Shown in pieces: positions 1-5,753 of a stretch of 8,817 bases of DNA. Source of the stretch: a bacterium (GTDB lineage Bacteria; RBG-13-66-14); the NCBI GenBank assembly GCA_026398675.1, contig JAPLSK010000200.1, positions 1 to 8,817 of the forward strand, in the 5' to 3' direction. Positions within the stretch are counted from its first letter, which is position 1, and each line of letters begins with the position of its first letter. The notes under the pieces were generated by a model. It saw only the letters and a program-made list of their open reading frames with translations, was not told where the DNA came from and did no database searches. Both the position numbers and the translations under genes were made by a program.

Positions 1-67
1 GGTGTTCAATACGTCGCACCGAGGGGCGATTTTTTAATGCCTGAAAAAACCGAGTAGCCGAGCGTTT

Positions 68-1222
68 TTACGAGCACGGAACCCTTGAGAATTTTACGAA
101 GGGCAGCAGGAGCAAGGAAATGAGGACGAACACCCCCGACACGAGGAAAGCCGCCCAACTGCCGACGGTCTCCCAGAGCCAGCCCGCCAGCCAGCTCGCG
201 GGGAGCGCCGCCAGCCCCATCACCAGGCGCGTCGCCCCCAGGATGGTCCCCCGCAGCTCCGCCGGCACCAGCTCCACCGCCGAGCAGCTCAGGGCGGGTT
301 CGAAGAGGCCCGTGCACAGGCCGTATAGAATTAACAGAATTATGGACCACCAGCCCGACGGTCCGAGGAGGGCGACCCCGCAGAGCAGGATGAACGAGAG
401 AAGGGACAGGACCAGGACCGGCCGCCGCCCGAAACGGTCCAGCATCCGTCCTCCCCGGTAGGAAGCCAGCGCGGCCGTCGCAGTCATCGCCAGGTACGTG
501 AGCGGAATCATTCCCGGAGAAACCCCGTTCCTCTCGGCGTAAACGAGGAGCAGGGAGTAGGAAAAGAGGCCCAGGGAGGCCACGAAGACGAAAAGGAGAA
601 AGAGGCGGCTGTTGCGGTCGAGTTGGCGGAGGGAGAGCCGCTTCGGTTCCCGCTTCGCGCGGGATTCGGGGAGGGTCAGGAGGATGACCAGGGCCGCGAC
701 GACGCACGGCACGGCGGCGATATAGAAAATCCAGCGGAGCGGGATTGTGTTTACAAAAAGCCAGGCCAGAAGGGCCCCGGTAAAGGCTCCGCTGTTGTCA
801 ATCGCCCGCAGGACGCCGAAGGCCCATCCCCTCTTTTCGGCGCCGTAAACGTCGCTCAGCATGGCGTCCCGGGGCGCGCCGCGGACCTTGCCCAGCCGGT
901 CCACCACCTTGGGCCCGATCATCTGTCCCGGCGTCCGGGCCAGCCCGAAGCCCAGCTTGCCAAGCGCCCCGGCCAGGTAGCCCGTCCAGATGAATATCTT
1001 CCGCCGCCCGAGCCGGTCCGAGAGGTAGCCCGAGGCCATCTGCGCCAGGGAGACGACGGCCGTTCCGAGCCCGTCGAGAAAGCCGATGAAGGCGGTCCCC
1101 GCCCCCAGGCCCAGGAGGTACAACGGCATGATGGGCAGCAGCATGTCCGAGCCCATGTCGTTGAGGAAGCTGGAGGCCGAGAAGGACCGCAGTATGCGCT
1201 TGCGCGTTTTGTCGTCGTCCAT
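68..1222 (-). CDS. Major facilitator superfamily (MFS) transporter
   Basis: This 384-residue inner-membrane protein has the normal MFS length and about 12 hydrophobic segments in two halves. MFS motif A appears in the loop between segments 2 and 3 (GYLSDRLGRRK, residues 65-75) and again between segments 8 and 9 (GGRMLDRFGRRP, residues 257-268). The N-terminal SFLNDMGSDMLLPIMP stretch (19-33) and the DRLGKVRGAPRDAMLSD block (108-124) match a branch of secondary transporters whose members carry a DR-GKG-R-PRDA motif in the same place. The substrate cannot be read from the sequence. The ATG start is supported by AAGGA at 1231-1235, 8 nt upstream. The gene is separated from the upstream minus-strand gene by 500 bp of repeats containing an intrinsic terminator, so it is probably its own transcription unit. 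Membership of the superfamily is secure. Confidence 0.93.
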   Translation of the reverse strand: MDDDKTRKRILRSFSASSFLNDMGSDMLLPIMPLYLLGLGAGTAFIGFLDGLGTAVVSLAQMASGYLSDRLGRRKIFIWTGYLAGALGKLGFGLARTPGQMIGPKVVDRLGKVRGAPRDAMLSDVYGAEKRGWAFGVLRAIDNSGAFTGALLAWLFVNTIPLRWIFYIAAVPCVVAALVILLTLPESRAKREPKRLSLRQLDRNSRLFLLFVFVASLGLFSYSLLLVYAERNGVSPGMIPLTYLAMTATAALASYRGGRMLDRFGRRPVLVLSLLSFILLCGVALLGPSGWWSIILLILYGLCTGLFEPALSCSAVELVPAELRGTILGATRLVMGLAALPASWLAGWLWETVGSWAAFLVSGVFVLISLLLLPFVKFSRVPCS

Positions 1223-1252
1223 CTTGGGTTTCCTTCGACCGGGGATGGGTGT

Positions 1253-1258
1253 AGTATA
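1253..1258 (-). promoter_or_regulatory. Possible -10 box (TATACT) of the MFS gene
   Basis: TATACT on the minus strand lies 30 nt before the MFS start codon and matches the sigma70 -10 consensus at 5 of 6 positions. It would give a leader of about 24 nt including the AAGGA ribosome-binding site. No good -35 hexamer sits 15-18 nt upstream, so the call rests on the -10 box and its position, just downstream of a terminator-like repeat region. Confidence 0.3.
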
Positions 1259-1338
1259 AAATAGAGCCGAGTGTTGTGGGGTGGTCCGGGTGCGGGAGCG
1301 GGATGGCCGAGTTCTTCCATGTTTTACAGACAGCCGCA

Positions 1339-1363
1339 GCGGGGATTAAAATCCCCGCCCTAC
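1339..1363 (-). repeat. REP-like palindrome, family A, copy 1
   Basis: The arms GCGGGGATT and AATCCCCGC (1339-1347 and 1350-1358) are perfect 9-bp complements around 2 nt. On the minus strand GTAG (1363-1360) precedes the hairpin by 1 nt. A GTAG tetranucleotide at the 5' hairpin foot is the known signature of REP elements mobilised by TnpA-REP (RAYT) transposases. Two further family members lie within 350 bp. Confidence 0.75.
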
Positions 1364-1418
1364 ATCATCGCACCCTGCGAGGTCTTGGCCGGGGTGCGGG
1401 CTGCCACACGAATCGGCC

Positions 1419-1453
1419 CCCTCTCCCTCTTAGGGAGAGGGTTGGGGTGAGGG
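1419..1453 (+). repeat. Palindromic repeat, family B, copy 1
   Basis: The arms CCCTCTCCCT and AGGGAGAGGG (1419-1428 and 1432-1441) pair perfectly over 10 bp with a 3-nt loop, followed by the tail GGGGTGAGGG (1444-1453). Copy 2 about 80 bp away repeats both hairpin and tail. Hairpins of the CCCTCTCCC type with a GTGAGGG tail are familiar interspersed repeats in many bacterial genomes. The strand shown is the one that reads hairpin then tail. Confidence 0.7.
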
Positions 1454-1466
1454 TAAGGGTTGGAAC

Positions 1467-1492
1467 GGCGGGGATAGGAATCCCCGCCCTAC
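1467..1492 (-). repeat. REP-like palindrome, family A, copy 2
   Basis: The arms GGCGGGGAT and ATCCCCGCC (1467-1475 and 1480-1488) pair over 9 bp with a 4-nt loop. On the minus strand GTAG (1492-1489) directly abuts the hairpin foot. It differs from copy 1 only in the loop and the outermost pair, which is the pattern expected of a selected stem. Confidence 0.75.
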
Positions 1493-1497
1493 GTTTC

Positions 1498-1540
1498 TCC
1501 CTCTCCCTGTGGGAGAGGGATTAAGGATTAAGGGTGAGGG
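1498..1540 (+). repeat. Palindromic repeat, family B, copy 2
   Basis: The arms TCCCTCTCCC and GGGAGAGGGA (1498-1507 and 1511-1520) pair over 10 bp with a 3-nt loop. The tail GGGTGAGGG follows at 1532-1540. A short TTAAGGATTAA spacer between hairpin and tail distinguishes it from copy 1. Confidence 0.7.
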
Positions 1541-1547
1541 CTGCCTT

Positions 1548-1577
1548 AAAAAAGCGGGCCGACCTGAAGGTCGGCCC
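1548..1577 (-). terminator. Intrinsic terminator formed by the family C palindrome
   Basis: Read on the minus strand, the 10-bp GC-rich hairpin (1577-1556) is followed after GC by six T residues (1553-1548). This is the classic Rho-independent terminator arrangement. It lies about 150 nt after the stop codon of the 1724-2317 gene and upstream of the MFS gene, so it should end transcripts of the upstream operon. It overlaps the REP-like unit, whose hairpin it uses. Confidence 0.7.
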
Positions 1578-1581
1578 CTAC
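1556..1581 (-). repeat. REP-like palindrome, family C (GGGCCGACCT)
   Basis: The arms GGGCCGACCT and AGGTCGGCCC (1556-1565 and 1568-1577) are perfect 10-bp complements around 2 nt. On the minus strand GTAG (1581-1578) abuts the hairpin foot, as in family A, although the stem sequence is unrelated. Families A and C may therefore share one mobilising enzyme. Confidence 0.7.
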
Positions 1582-1616
1582 GAGTCTTTTTCGCGATTGG
1601 GGTTGGGTGTTTAAAC

Positions 1617-1701
1617 GGCGGGGATTCGCCGGGGCGTTACTCGCGTTGCTCGTTTTGCCGGGGGCATAGCTCGCTTCGCTCGGTTTAAATCCCCGCCCTA
1701 C
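1617..1701 (-). repeat. REP-like palindrome, family A, copy 3, with an expanded loop
   Basis: The arms GGCGGGGATT (1617-1626) and AATCCCCGCC (1688-1697) match family A perfectly over 10 bp, and GTAG (1701-1698, minus strand) abuts the foot. Instead of a 2-4 nt loop, 61 nt separate the arms. Nearly all of that is a tandem pair of 29-30 nt repeats. A GTTTAAAC octamer at 1609-1616 lies just outside the left arm, and a related GGTTTAAAT lies at the inner edge of the right arm. Confidence 0.65.
1628..1686 (+). repeat. Two imperfect tandem repeats of 29-30 nt
   Basis: Unit 1 (1628-1656) and unit 2 (1657-1686) both begin GCCGGGG, share a CTCGC..GCTCG core and end in TTT. By hand alignment about 23 of 29 positions agree, plus one inserted G. 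The CTCG-rich core resembles GCTCGGCTACTCGGTTT on the minus strand downstream of the MFS gene (62-46), so the unit may recur in this genome. Confidence 0.6.
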
Positions 1702-1723
1702 ATTATTCGTTCGCAGGGGCGAT

Positions 1724-2317
1724 TCACGGCATCCCGAAGTACACGCCCAGGCCCACGTAGGCGCTGCTCTCGAACACCTCATCCTTCTTCAACATGAAGC
1801 TGTACCCGCCCTGCAGGCCAATTCCCATGAAGGGATTCGGCTTGATTAAAACCTCGACGCAGGGGTCGACGAGCCAGAAGGCGGACTCATAAAGCTCGTA
1901 GCGGTACTCGTGGTCCGGGTACTCCTCGACGAGGTGCCGGAAATCGTACCCCCCGGCGCCCAGAAGGACCGGGAGCGAGACGGTGAGCCAGTCGGTGAGC
2001 GCGAAGTAGGGCTCGACGGTGAAGCCGCCGAAGCCGACGCCCGAGTCGTTGTTCTCCGCGTCCGCCTCGCCGATGACGGACACGGACCCACCACCGCAGC
2101 CGCCGAGGCGCAGCCAGTCGTTAACCGCGCCGAAGCCCCGGCCGCCCAGGACGAGGAAGTGGCCCCCGAAGTTCGACGAGACGTCGGCCAGGTCGTAGAA
2201 GTAGTAGCGGACGAAAGGTCCGCCGCCGGCGTAGGAACCGGAGTAACCTCCGTCGGGCCCCACGTCGGCCGAAGCCAAGCCGACGACGAGGGCCAGGATG
2301 ACCGCAATCCATCTCAT
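1724..2317 (-). CDS. Small secreted beta-rich protein, possibly outer-membrane
   Basis: I do not recognise a family for this 197-residue protein. It begins with a clear Sec signal peptide: Arg at position 2, a hydrophobic core at residues 4-14 and a likely cleavage after ALA-type LASA (residue 17). The mature part is rich in Gly, Tyr, Phe and acidic residues, with alternating hydrophobic patterns such as VEPYFALTDWLTVSLPVLLGAGG (about 101-122) and a final AYVGLGVYFGMP. That looks like a short transmembrane beta-barrel or periplasmic beta-sandwich. The ATG is preceded by AGGTCC at moderate SD spacing. The gene follows CapA after 69 nt and may be read through from the operon or have its own promoter, which I could not identify. 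Its transcript probably ends at the hairpin and T-run at 1577-1548. Coding status is well supported by the signal peptide; function is unknown. Confidence 0.75.
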   Translation of the reverse strand: MRWIAVILALVVGLASADVGPDGGYSGSYAGGGPFVRYYFYDLADVSSNFGGHFLVLGGRGFGAVNDWLRLGGCGGGSVSVIGEADAENNDSGVGFGGFTVEPYFALTDWLTVSLPVLLGAGGYDFRHLVEEYPDHEYRYELYESAFWLVDPCVEVLIKPNPFMGIGLQGGYSFMLKKDEVFESSAYVGLGVYFGMP

Positions 2318-2386
2318 GGTGGACCTGCTTTTTTCACGGTTTGGGGTGATTGCCTAAGTCTAGCGTCAAACGGCCGAAGTTTCCGG

Positions 2387-3454
2387 TCAATCGCGACCCA
2401 GCTCGATGCGGGCCGTCTCCAGGCCCAGACGCCTGAGAATCTCCTCCGCCGCGAGGCCGTCCACCGGCTCGGGCTGGAAATCCGCGTTTATCCGGAGCGG
2501 GTGGATGTAGGCCCGGCGCGGTTCGTCCCCCCTCAGGAGCACCTCCACCGCAGCCGTTTGGCCTGCGTCGTAGTTCCAGGGCTGATCGAAGACGTAGTTG
2601 CCCAGGGAGTAGCAGATGAGCCGGCCTCGGTAGACCTCGATCGGCTCGAGGACGTGGGGGTGGTGCCCGACTACGATGTCGGCGCCCAAGTCTATGGCCG
2701 TGTGCGCGAAATTGCGCTGCAGGTTGTTCTCTCCTGGGGCGTACTCGTCGCCGGCGTGGAGGCTGACCACGACCACGTCGGCCTCCTCCGCGGCCCGGGC
2801 CAGGTCTTCCCGGAGGAGGTCCAGGCCCCAGGCCGTGTGCCCCGGGGCGTCGTCGGCGGCGACCAGGGAGGCGGCGGCGGCGTACGAGCAGAAGGCGACG
2901 GTCAGCTTCGGCGTCGCCACGATGGCGGGCCGGTGGGCCTCCGCCAGATTATGCCCCCCGCCGGACGGCGCGATGCCGTTGGAGCGCAGAAGGTCCACCG
3001 TAAAGGCCATCCCCGCGCGCCCCACGTTGCCCGCGTGGTTGTTGGCCAGGGATAACACATCGAAGCCGGCCACCTGGAGCGCCTCCACCTGTTCGGGACG
3101 GAGCTGGAACTCGAGGTGGGCCGGGTTCGGATCCGGGTGCTCGCTGAAGAGCGACTCGAGGTTGGCGAAGGCGACATCGGCGTTGGCGGTCAGGAAGAGA
3201 TTTTGCCGGAAGGGCCAGGCCGTGTCTTCCATCCGCTCGGATTGGTCCCGGACCCCCCGCGCCAGCATCACGTCGCCGCAGAGAACCAGGCTGGTGGTGG
3301 CCGTCTCGTGCGGTGGCGTGACTGCGCCGTAGGCTCGAAGCCCGCGTGTGGGTCCGATGAGCTTCGAGCCGAAAAAAAGCCCGGCCCAGACGAGCGCCGA
3401 GACCAGGGCCAGGGCCACCAGGGACATCCACCAGGGCGGAACCCTTCGGGTCAT
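2387..3454 (-). CDS. CapA family protein (PGA_cap metallophosphatase-like domain), membrane-anchored
   Basis: This 355-residue protein carries the CapA/PgsA-type calcineurin-like fold. Visible metal-site motifs in order are CGDVMLARG (59-67), FANLE (96-100), SLANNHAG (135-142), SLHAGDEY (231-238) and GHHPHVLEPIEVY (263-275), followed by YSLGNYVFDQ (282-291). All the usual metal ligands appear present. A single hydrophobic segment at residues 9-29 after MTRR suggests an N-terminal anchor with the domain outside the cytoplasm. CapA of Bacillus acts in poly-gamma-glutamate capsule export, but most family members have no proven substrate, and no capB/capC homolog is visible here. I chose the ATG at 3454, which overlaps the upstream stop as ATGA. 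An in-frame start 17 codons earlier would lie deep inside the upstream gene. The overlap indicates translational coupling to the degenerate ABC-like gene. Confidence 0.92.
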   Translation of the reverse strand: MTRRVPPWWMSLVALALVSALVWAGLFFGSKLIGPTRGLRAYGAVTPPHETATTSLVLCGDVMLARGVRDQSERMEDTAWPFRQNLFLTANADVAFANLESLFSEHPDPNPAHLEFQLRPEQVEALQVAGFDVLSLANNHAGNVGRAGMAFTVDLLRSNGIAPSGGGHNLAEAHRPAIVATPKLTVAFCSYAAAASLVAADDAPGHTAWGLDLLREDLARAAEEADVVVVSLHAGDEYAPGENNLQRNFAHTAIDLGADIVVGHHPHVLEPIEVYRGRLICYSLGNYVFDQPWNYDAGQTAAVEVLLRGDEPRRAYIHPLRINADFQPEPVDGLAAEEILRRLGLETARIELGRD

Positions 3455-4023
3455 GGGTTGCTCTCGGTCAGCCCGCCGCCGGAGAGCCTCAGGTTGCGCC
3501 AACATTCGAGCGGCTCGGATGCGGTGAGGAGGATGCCGCAGGAGACAAGGGGTTTAAACCCCTTGTTCTGCAGAAATTCCAGTACCCGCGCCCCGTGCCC
3601 GGCGCCCAGCGGGGCGAGCGCCTGGTCCAGGGCCAGAAAGGCGTGACCCCGGCTGAGCATCGCGCCCAGGTGCAAGAGTTGGTTCTCGCCCGCGGAAAAG
3701 GGGCCCTCCCTGCCGAACAAATGTTCGGCGCCGAGGAGACGGGCGATTTCCGCATCTAAGACCCGCGCGCGAACCAGGAGGGGAGCGGGAAAGGGCAGAT
3801 AACCCACCGGGGCGGCCGCCCGGCCGTCGGGCGGAGAGTAGGGTGTGCCGTCCAGGGTCAGGCCGCCCTCCTCGGGGGAAAGGACGCCGGCCAGTAGCCG
3901 GCAGAGGGTCGTCCGACCCGAACCGGGTCCGCCGGTTACGCAGAGGCGGTCGTCCGATGATATTTTCAGGGAATAGCGGCCCAGGGGTGAGGGTCCGCGC
4001 CCTTCCAGGAGTAACTCAGCCAC
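3451..4023 (-). CDS. Degenerate ABC-type ATPase domain protein in the GT9-CapA operon
   Basis: This 190-residue protein has the layout of an ABC nucleotide-binding domain but altered active-site residues. Walker A is GGPGSGRTT (31-39), with Arg37 where Lys is expected. No Q-loop glutamine is visible around GYLPFP (74-79). The signature is FSAGE (109-113) in place of LSGGQ. Walker B is HAFLALDQ (127-134), with Gln134 replacing the catalytic Glu. The H-loop His is missing in ILLTASE (164-170). The helical subdomain between residues 80 and 108 is shorter than usual. The GTG start overlaps the GT9 stop by 8 nt and the stop overlaps the CapA ATG by 4 nt, so it is firmly in this operon. No permease lies beside it. 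It may bind nucleotide without turning it over, acting as a regulator or scaffold; that is inference. Confidence 0.8.
   Translation of the reverse strand: MAELLLEGRGPSPLGRYSLKISSDDRLCVTGGPGSGRTTLCRLLAGVLSPEEGGLTLDGTPYSPPDGRAAAPVGYLPFPAPLLVRARVLDAEIARLLGAEHLFGREGPFSAGENQLLHLGAMLSRGHAFLALDQALAPLGAGHGARVLEFLQNKGFKPLVSCGILLTASEPLECWRNLRLSGGGLTESNP
3545..3566. repeat. Perfect 22-bp palindrome inside the ABC-like gene
   Basis: The half-site ACAAGGGGTTT (3545-3555) is followed at once by its exact reverse complement (3556-3566), giving 11-bp arms with no loop. It is in frame and encodes the NKGFKPL stretch (about residues 153-159), between the helix after Walker B and the last core strand. The centre contains the octamer GTTTAAAC, also seen at 1609-1616 beside a family A repeat. 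Confidence 0.8.
3712..3729. repeat. Inverted repeat GCCGAAC-N4-GTTCGGC
   Basis: Perfect 7-bp arms flank AAAT within the ABC-like coding region. The core fits the Gram-positive-type LexA box pattern (CGAAC-RNRY-GTTCG). A near-identical repeat is at 6958-6975. Because this copy is in coding sequence, a regulatory role is doubtful. Confidence 0.4.
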
Positions 4024-5098
4024 GGAGAAGCCGCTCCACGGCCTCGAGCACCGCGTCCGTGCCGACGGCCTCCACGCAGGACGGGCTCGTGTCGCAGGTA
4101 CGGCGGTAGCAGGGGGCGCAGTCGTAGTCGCTCAGGAGTTTTTCCCCCAGGCCGTGGAGGTCAATCACGGGGGTTCCTACGGCCAGCGCCACGTGTAGCC
4201 CCAGAGTGTCGCCGGTGACCACGACGGCGCATTTTTCCGCCAGGGCGGCGAAGCGCAGGAGCGGGTTGTCGCTCCCACCGGACAGGGCGTTGGGGGCCTC
4301 CGCCAGGACGTCTATTGTTCGGGCCTCGGCGGGGCCGCCGAGGATTAAAAAATTCCATTCCGGCCGACGGGTCATCAGCTCGGCATAGCGCCCGGGCGGC
4401 CAGTTCTTGTTGGCGAAAACCCCGCCCGCTCCGATGTTCAGGCCGACGAGCGGCGCGCCGGGGTCCAGACCCTTTCCTTTCATCTCTCGGTCCAGGATAT
4501 CCGCCGCCTTCCCCCGGTCCTCCTCGGACGGTCGAAGCTCGTAGGGCTCGCCCTGGTAGTCCAGAGTCAGGGCCTCGGCCAAGAGCTCCTGGTACGACCG
4601 GGTGTTTTTGGAAAATTTTTCCTCGTCGTCGAGTCCCAGCCGCCAGTAGTACTCCGCCTCCGGGTTGGAGACCACGAGGGCGCCGCGCCCGTCGTGGGTG
4701 AACCCCCACCGCTCCCCGGCCTCCACCGAGAGGCCCAGCCCCGTGGCCGCGGGCTCCTTGTCCAGGACATACACGGCGTCGAAACGCCGCCCGCGCAGGC
4801 CGACGACCGTTTCGAGGTCCAGCGGCAGGGCCCGGTCAACCAGTGGCTGATTCGCCACCAGGTCCAGGGCCTTGGGATGGGTGACCCAGGTGAGGAAGGC
4901 GTCGTCGCCGTGACGCCGCCGGAGGGAGGGTAAAAGGGCGGTGGTGCGCAGGACGTCGCCCAGGGCGCCCAGCTTTACCACCAACACTTCCGCGCCGCGC
5001 GGGGCGTGGTGCGGGCAGTCCGGGCACAGGCGCTTGAACCGGCAGGGCCGGTCGCCCAGATACCAGCGGCAGTCCGTGCGGGCGTACCACTCGGTCAT
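4016..5098 (-). CDS. Glycosyltransferase family 9 (heptosyltransferase-like) with cysteine-rich N-terminus
   Basis: This 360-residue protein is a GT-B fold enzyme of the ADP-heptose:LPS heptosyltransferase family. The first Rossmann domain opens with VLVVKLGALGDVLRTTALLP (38-57), the family's conserved phosphate-loop region. The C-terminal sugar-nucleotide domain shows GLNIGAGGVFANKNWPPGRY, NFLILGGPAEA and VVTGDTLGLHVALAVGTPVIDLHG. Ahead of the fold are four Cys (10, 19, 25, 28) in a C-x8-C-x5-C-x2-C pattern. Four more (327, 330, 335, 341) sit near the C-terminus. Such Cys sets occur in a GT9 subgroup and may bind metal or form disulfides. The ATG at 5098 has GAGG 6 nt upstream (5105-5108); extending the frame further only reads out-of-frame sequence of the SPOR gene. 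The gene starts 43 nt after the SPOR gene and overlaps the next by 8 nt. Likely role is glycan addition to a surface polymer; acceptor unknown. Confidence 0.92.
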   Translation of the reverse strand: MTEWYARTDCRWYLGDRPCRFKRLCPDCPHHAPRGAEVLVVKLGALGDVLRTTALLPSLRRRHGDDAFLTWVTHPKALDLVANQPLVDRALPLDLETVVGLRGRRFDAVYVLDKEPAATGLGLSVEAGERWGFTHDGRGALVVSNPEAEYYWRLGLDDEEKFSKNTRSYQELLAEALTLDYQGEPYELRPSEEDRGKAADILDREMKGKGLDPGAPLVGLNIGAGGVFANKNWPPGRYAELMTRRPEWNFLILGGPAEARTIDVLAEAPNALSGGSDNPLLRFAALAEKCAVVVTGDTLGLHVALAVGTPVIDLHGLGEKLLSDYDCAPCYRRTCDTSPSCVEAVGTDAVLEAVERLLRG

Positions 5099-5141
5099 CT
5101 TCCGCCTCGGGGTGACTCGGAGAAGAGCGTCACTGGGCCGG

Positions 5142-5753
5142 TCAATGGGGGATGTAGGGGGAGAGCCCGTACTTTTCCTGGAGCTCGGAGGCCGTCTTGG
5201 CGGCCTCATCCAGGTTGTGGAACGGCCCGACCCGGACGCGGTACAGCGGCTTCTCGTCGGAGGCCAGCGGCTCGACGACATAGGCCGTATACCCGTCGGC
5301 GCCCAGCTTGTCCACCAAGCCCTGGGCGTTCTCCGGATTACCGAAGGCCCCCACCTGGACCGAGTAGGTCACGTTGCCGTCGGTGGAAGCGGTCCCCGTC
5401 TCGGTGTGCTGGCCGTTGCCCTCCATGATTTTAACCAGCTCGGGCGGGAGCTCCAGGGGCTGCTCTTTGGGCGTCTCCCCCTCGGCCACCTCGTTCGGCA
5501 TGACGACGAGATCCCCTTCGCTGGTGTAGAAGACGAGCTCGCGGGTGTTTTCCCCGTTGGGGTTCACGTCGGGGGCCTCCACGAGGACCTCCTGGGCGTC
5601 CTCACCCTCGTGGGTGACTTTTTCGCAGGTCTGGGTGAGGAGAAAGGTCCCGCCGGCGACGATTATCACCAGGGCCAGGATCAGCCCGGTGAAAGCGATC
5701 CCGGTCTTTTTCCTCGTGGGCGGCACCGGTTCACCGTACTGGAGATTATCCAC
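5142..5753 (-). CDS. Membrane-anchored SPOR-domain protein
   Basis: This 203-residue protein has a short cytoplasmic N-terminus with basic TRKK (13-16), one hydrophobic segment at about 18-39, a linker rich in Glu and Pro, and a C-terminal SPOR domain at about 129-203. The SPOR repeats are visible as YSVQVGAFGNPENAQGLVDKL and YRVRVGPFHNLDEAAKTASEL, each starting a strand-helix unit. SPOR domains bind denuded peptidoglycan glycan strands and often place proteins at division sites. The linker stretch ELVFYTSEGDLVVMP (72-86) loosely recalls part of a GerMN-type repeat, but I would not assign it. The GTG start overlaps the upstream stop by 8 nt (GTGGATAA) and has a perfect AGGAGGT 5 nt upstream. 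The gene probably ties the operon to the cell wall. Confidence 0.9.
   Translation of the reverse strand: MDNLQYGEPVPPTRKKTGIAFTGLILALVIIVAGGTFLLTQTCEKVTHEGEDAQEVLVEAPDVNPNGENTRELVFYTSEGDLVVMPNEVAEGETPKEQPLELPPELVKIMEGNGQHTETGTASTDGNVTYSVQVGAFGNPENAQGLVDKLGADGYTAYVVEPLASDEKPLYRVRVGPFHNLDEAAKTASELQEKYGLSPYIPH

Larger units (their letters stand above)
1223..1723. other. Gene-free repeat-rich intergenic region
   Basis: This 501-bp stretch holds no credible gene. Open frames crossing it are built from repeats and have no recognisable protein content. It contains at least six palindromic units in three families, one tandem repeat and one intrinsic terminator, each listed separately. The first ~115 bases next to the MFS gene (1223-1338) hold only its leader and a possible -10 box. 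Confidence 0.8.

Noticed and set aside
40..70. A-run and T-run flanking a CTCGG-rich core just after the MFS stop, as an intrinsic terminator
   Set aside because: On the minus strand the core holds CTCGG twice as a direct repeat, not an inverted one. Only a 6-bp A/T-dominated stem (AAAAAC with GTTTTT) can form, so there is a T-run but no convincing GC hairpin.
1276..1524. An 82-codon plus-strand open frame
   Set aside because: It runs through palindromic repeats and has repeat-derived residues such as LPLRERVGVRV with no family resemblance. It is a product of repeat sequence, not a gene.
1339..1701. CRISPR array
   Set aside because: Repeats are palindromes of three families with unequal spacing and no spacer-like unique segments of constant length. 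No cas genes are nearby.
2318..2386. Promoter for the secreted-protein gene (TTGACG at 2369-2364)
   Set aside because: The -35-like hexamer is good, but no -10-like hexamer occurs 16-18 nt downstream. It was left as unproven.
1910..3055. Long plus-strand open frame opposite the secreted-protein and CapA genes
   Set aside because: It is an antisense shadow typical of GC-rich DNA. Its product has no recognisable motif, whereas the minus strand holds complete CapA motifs.
5099..5281. N-terminal extension of the GT9 frame by 61 codons
   Set aside because: The extra residues are low-complexity Ser/Pro/Arg read out of frame from the SPOR gene. The ATG at 5098 has a good ribosome-binding site, and the Cys-rich N-terminus starts there.
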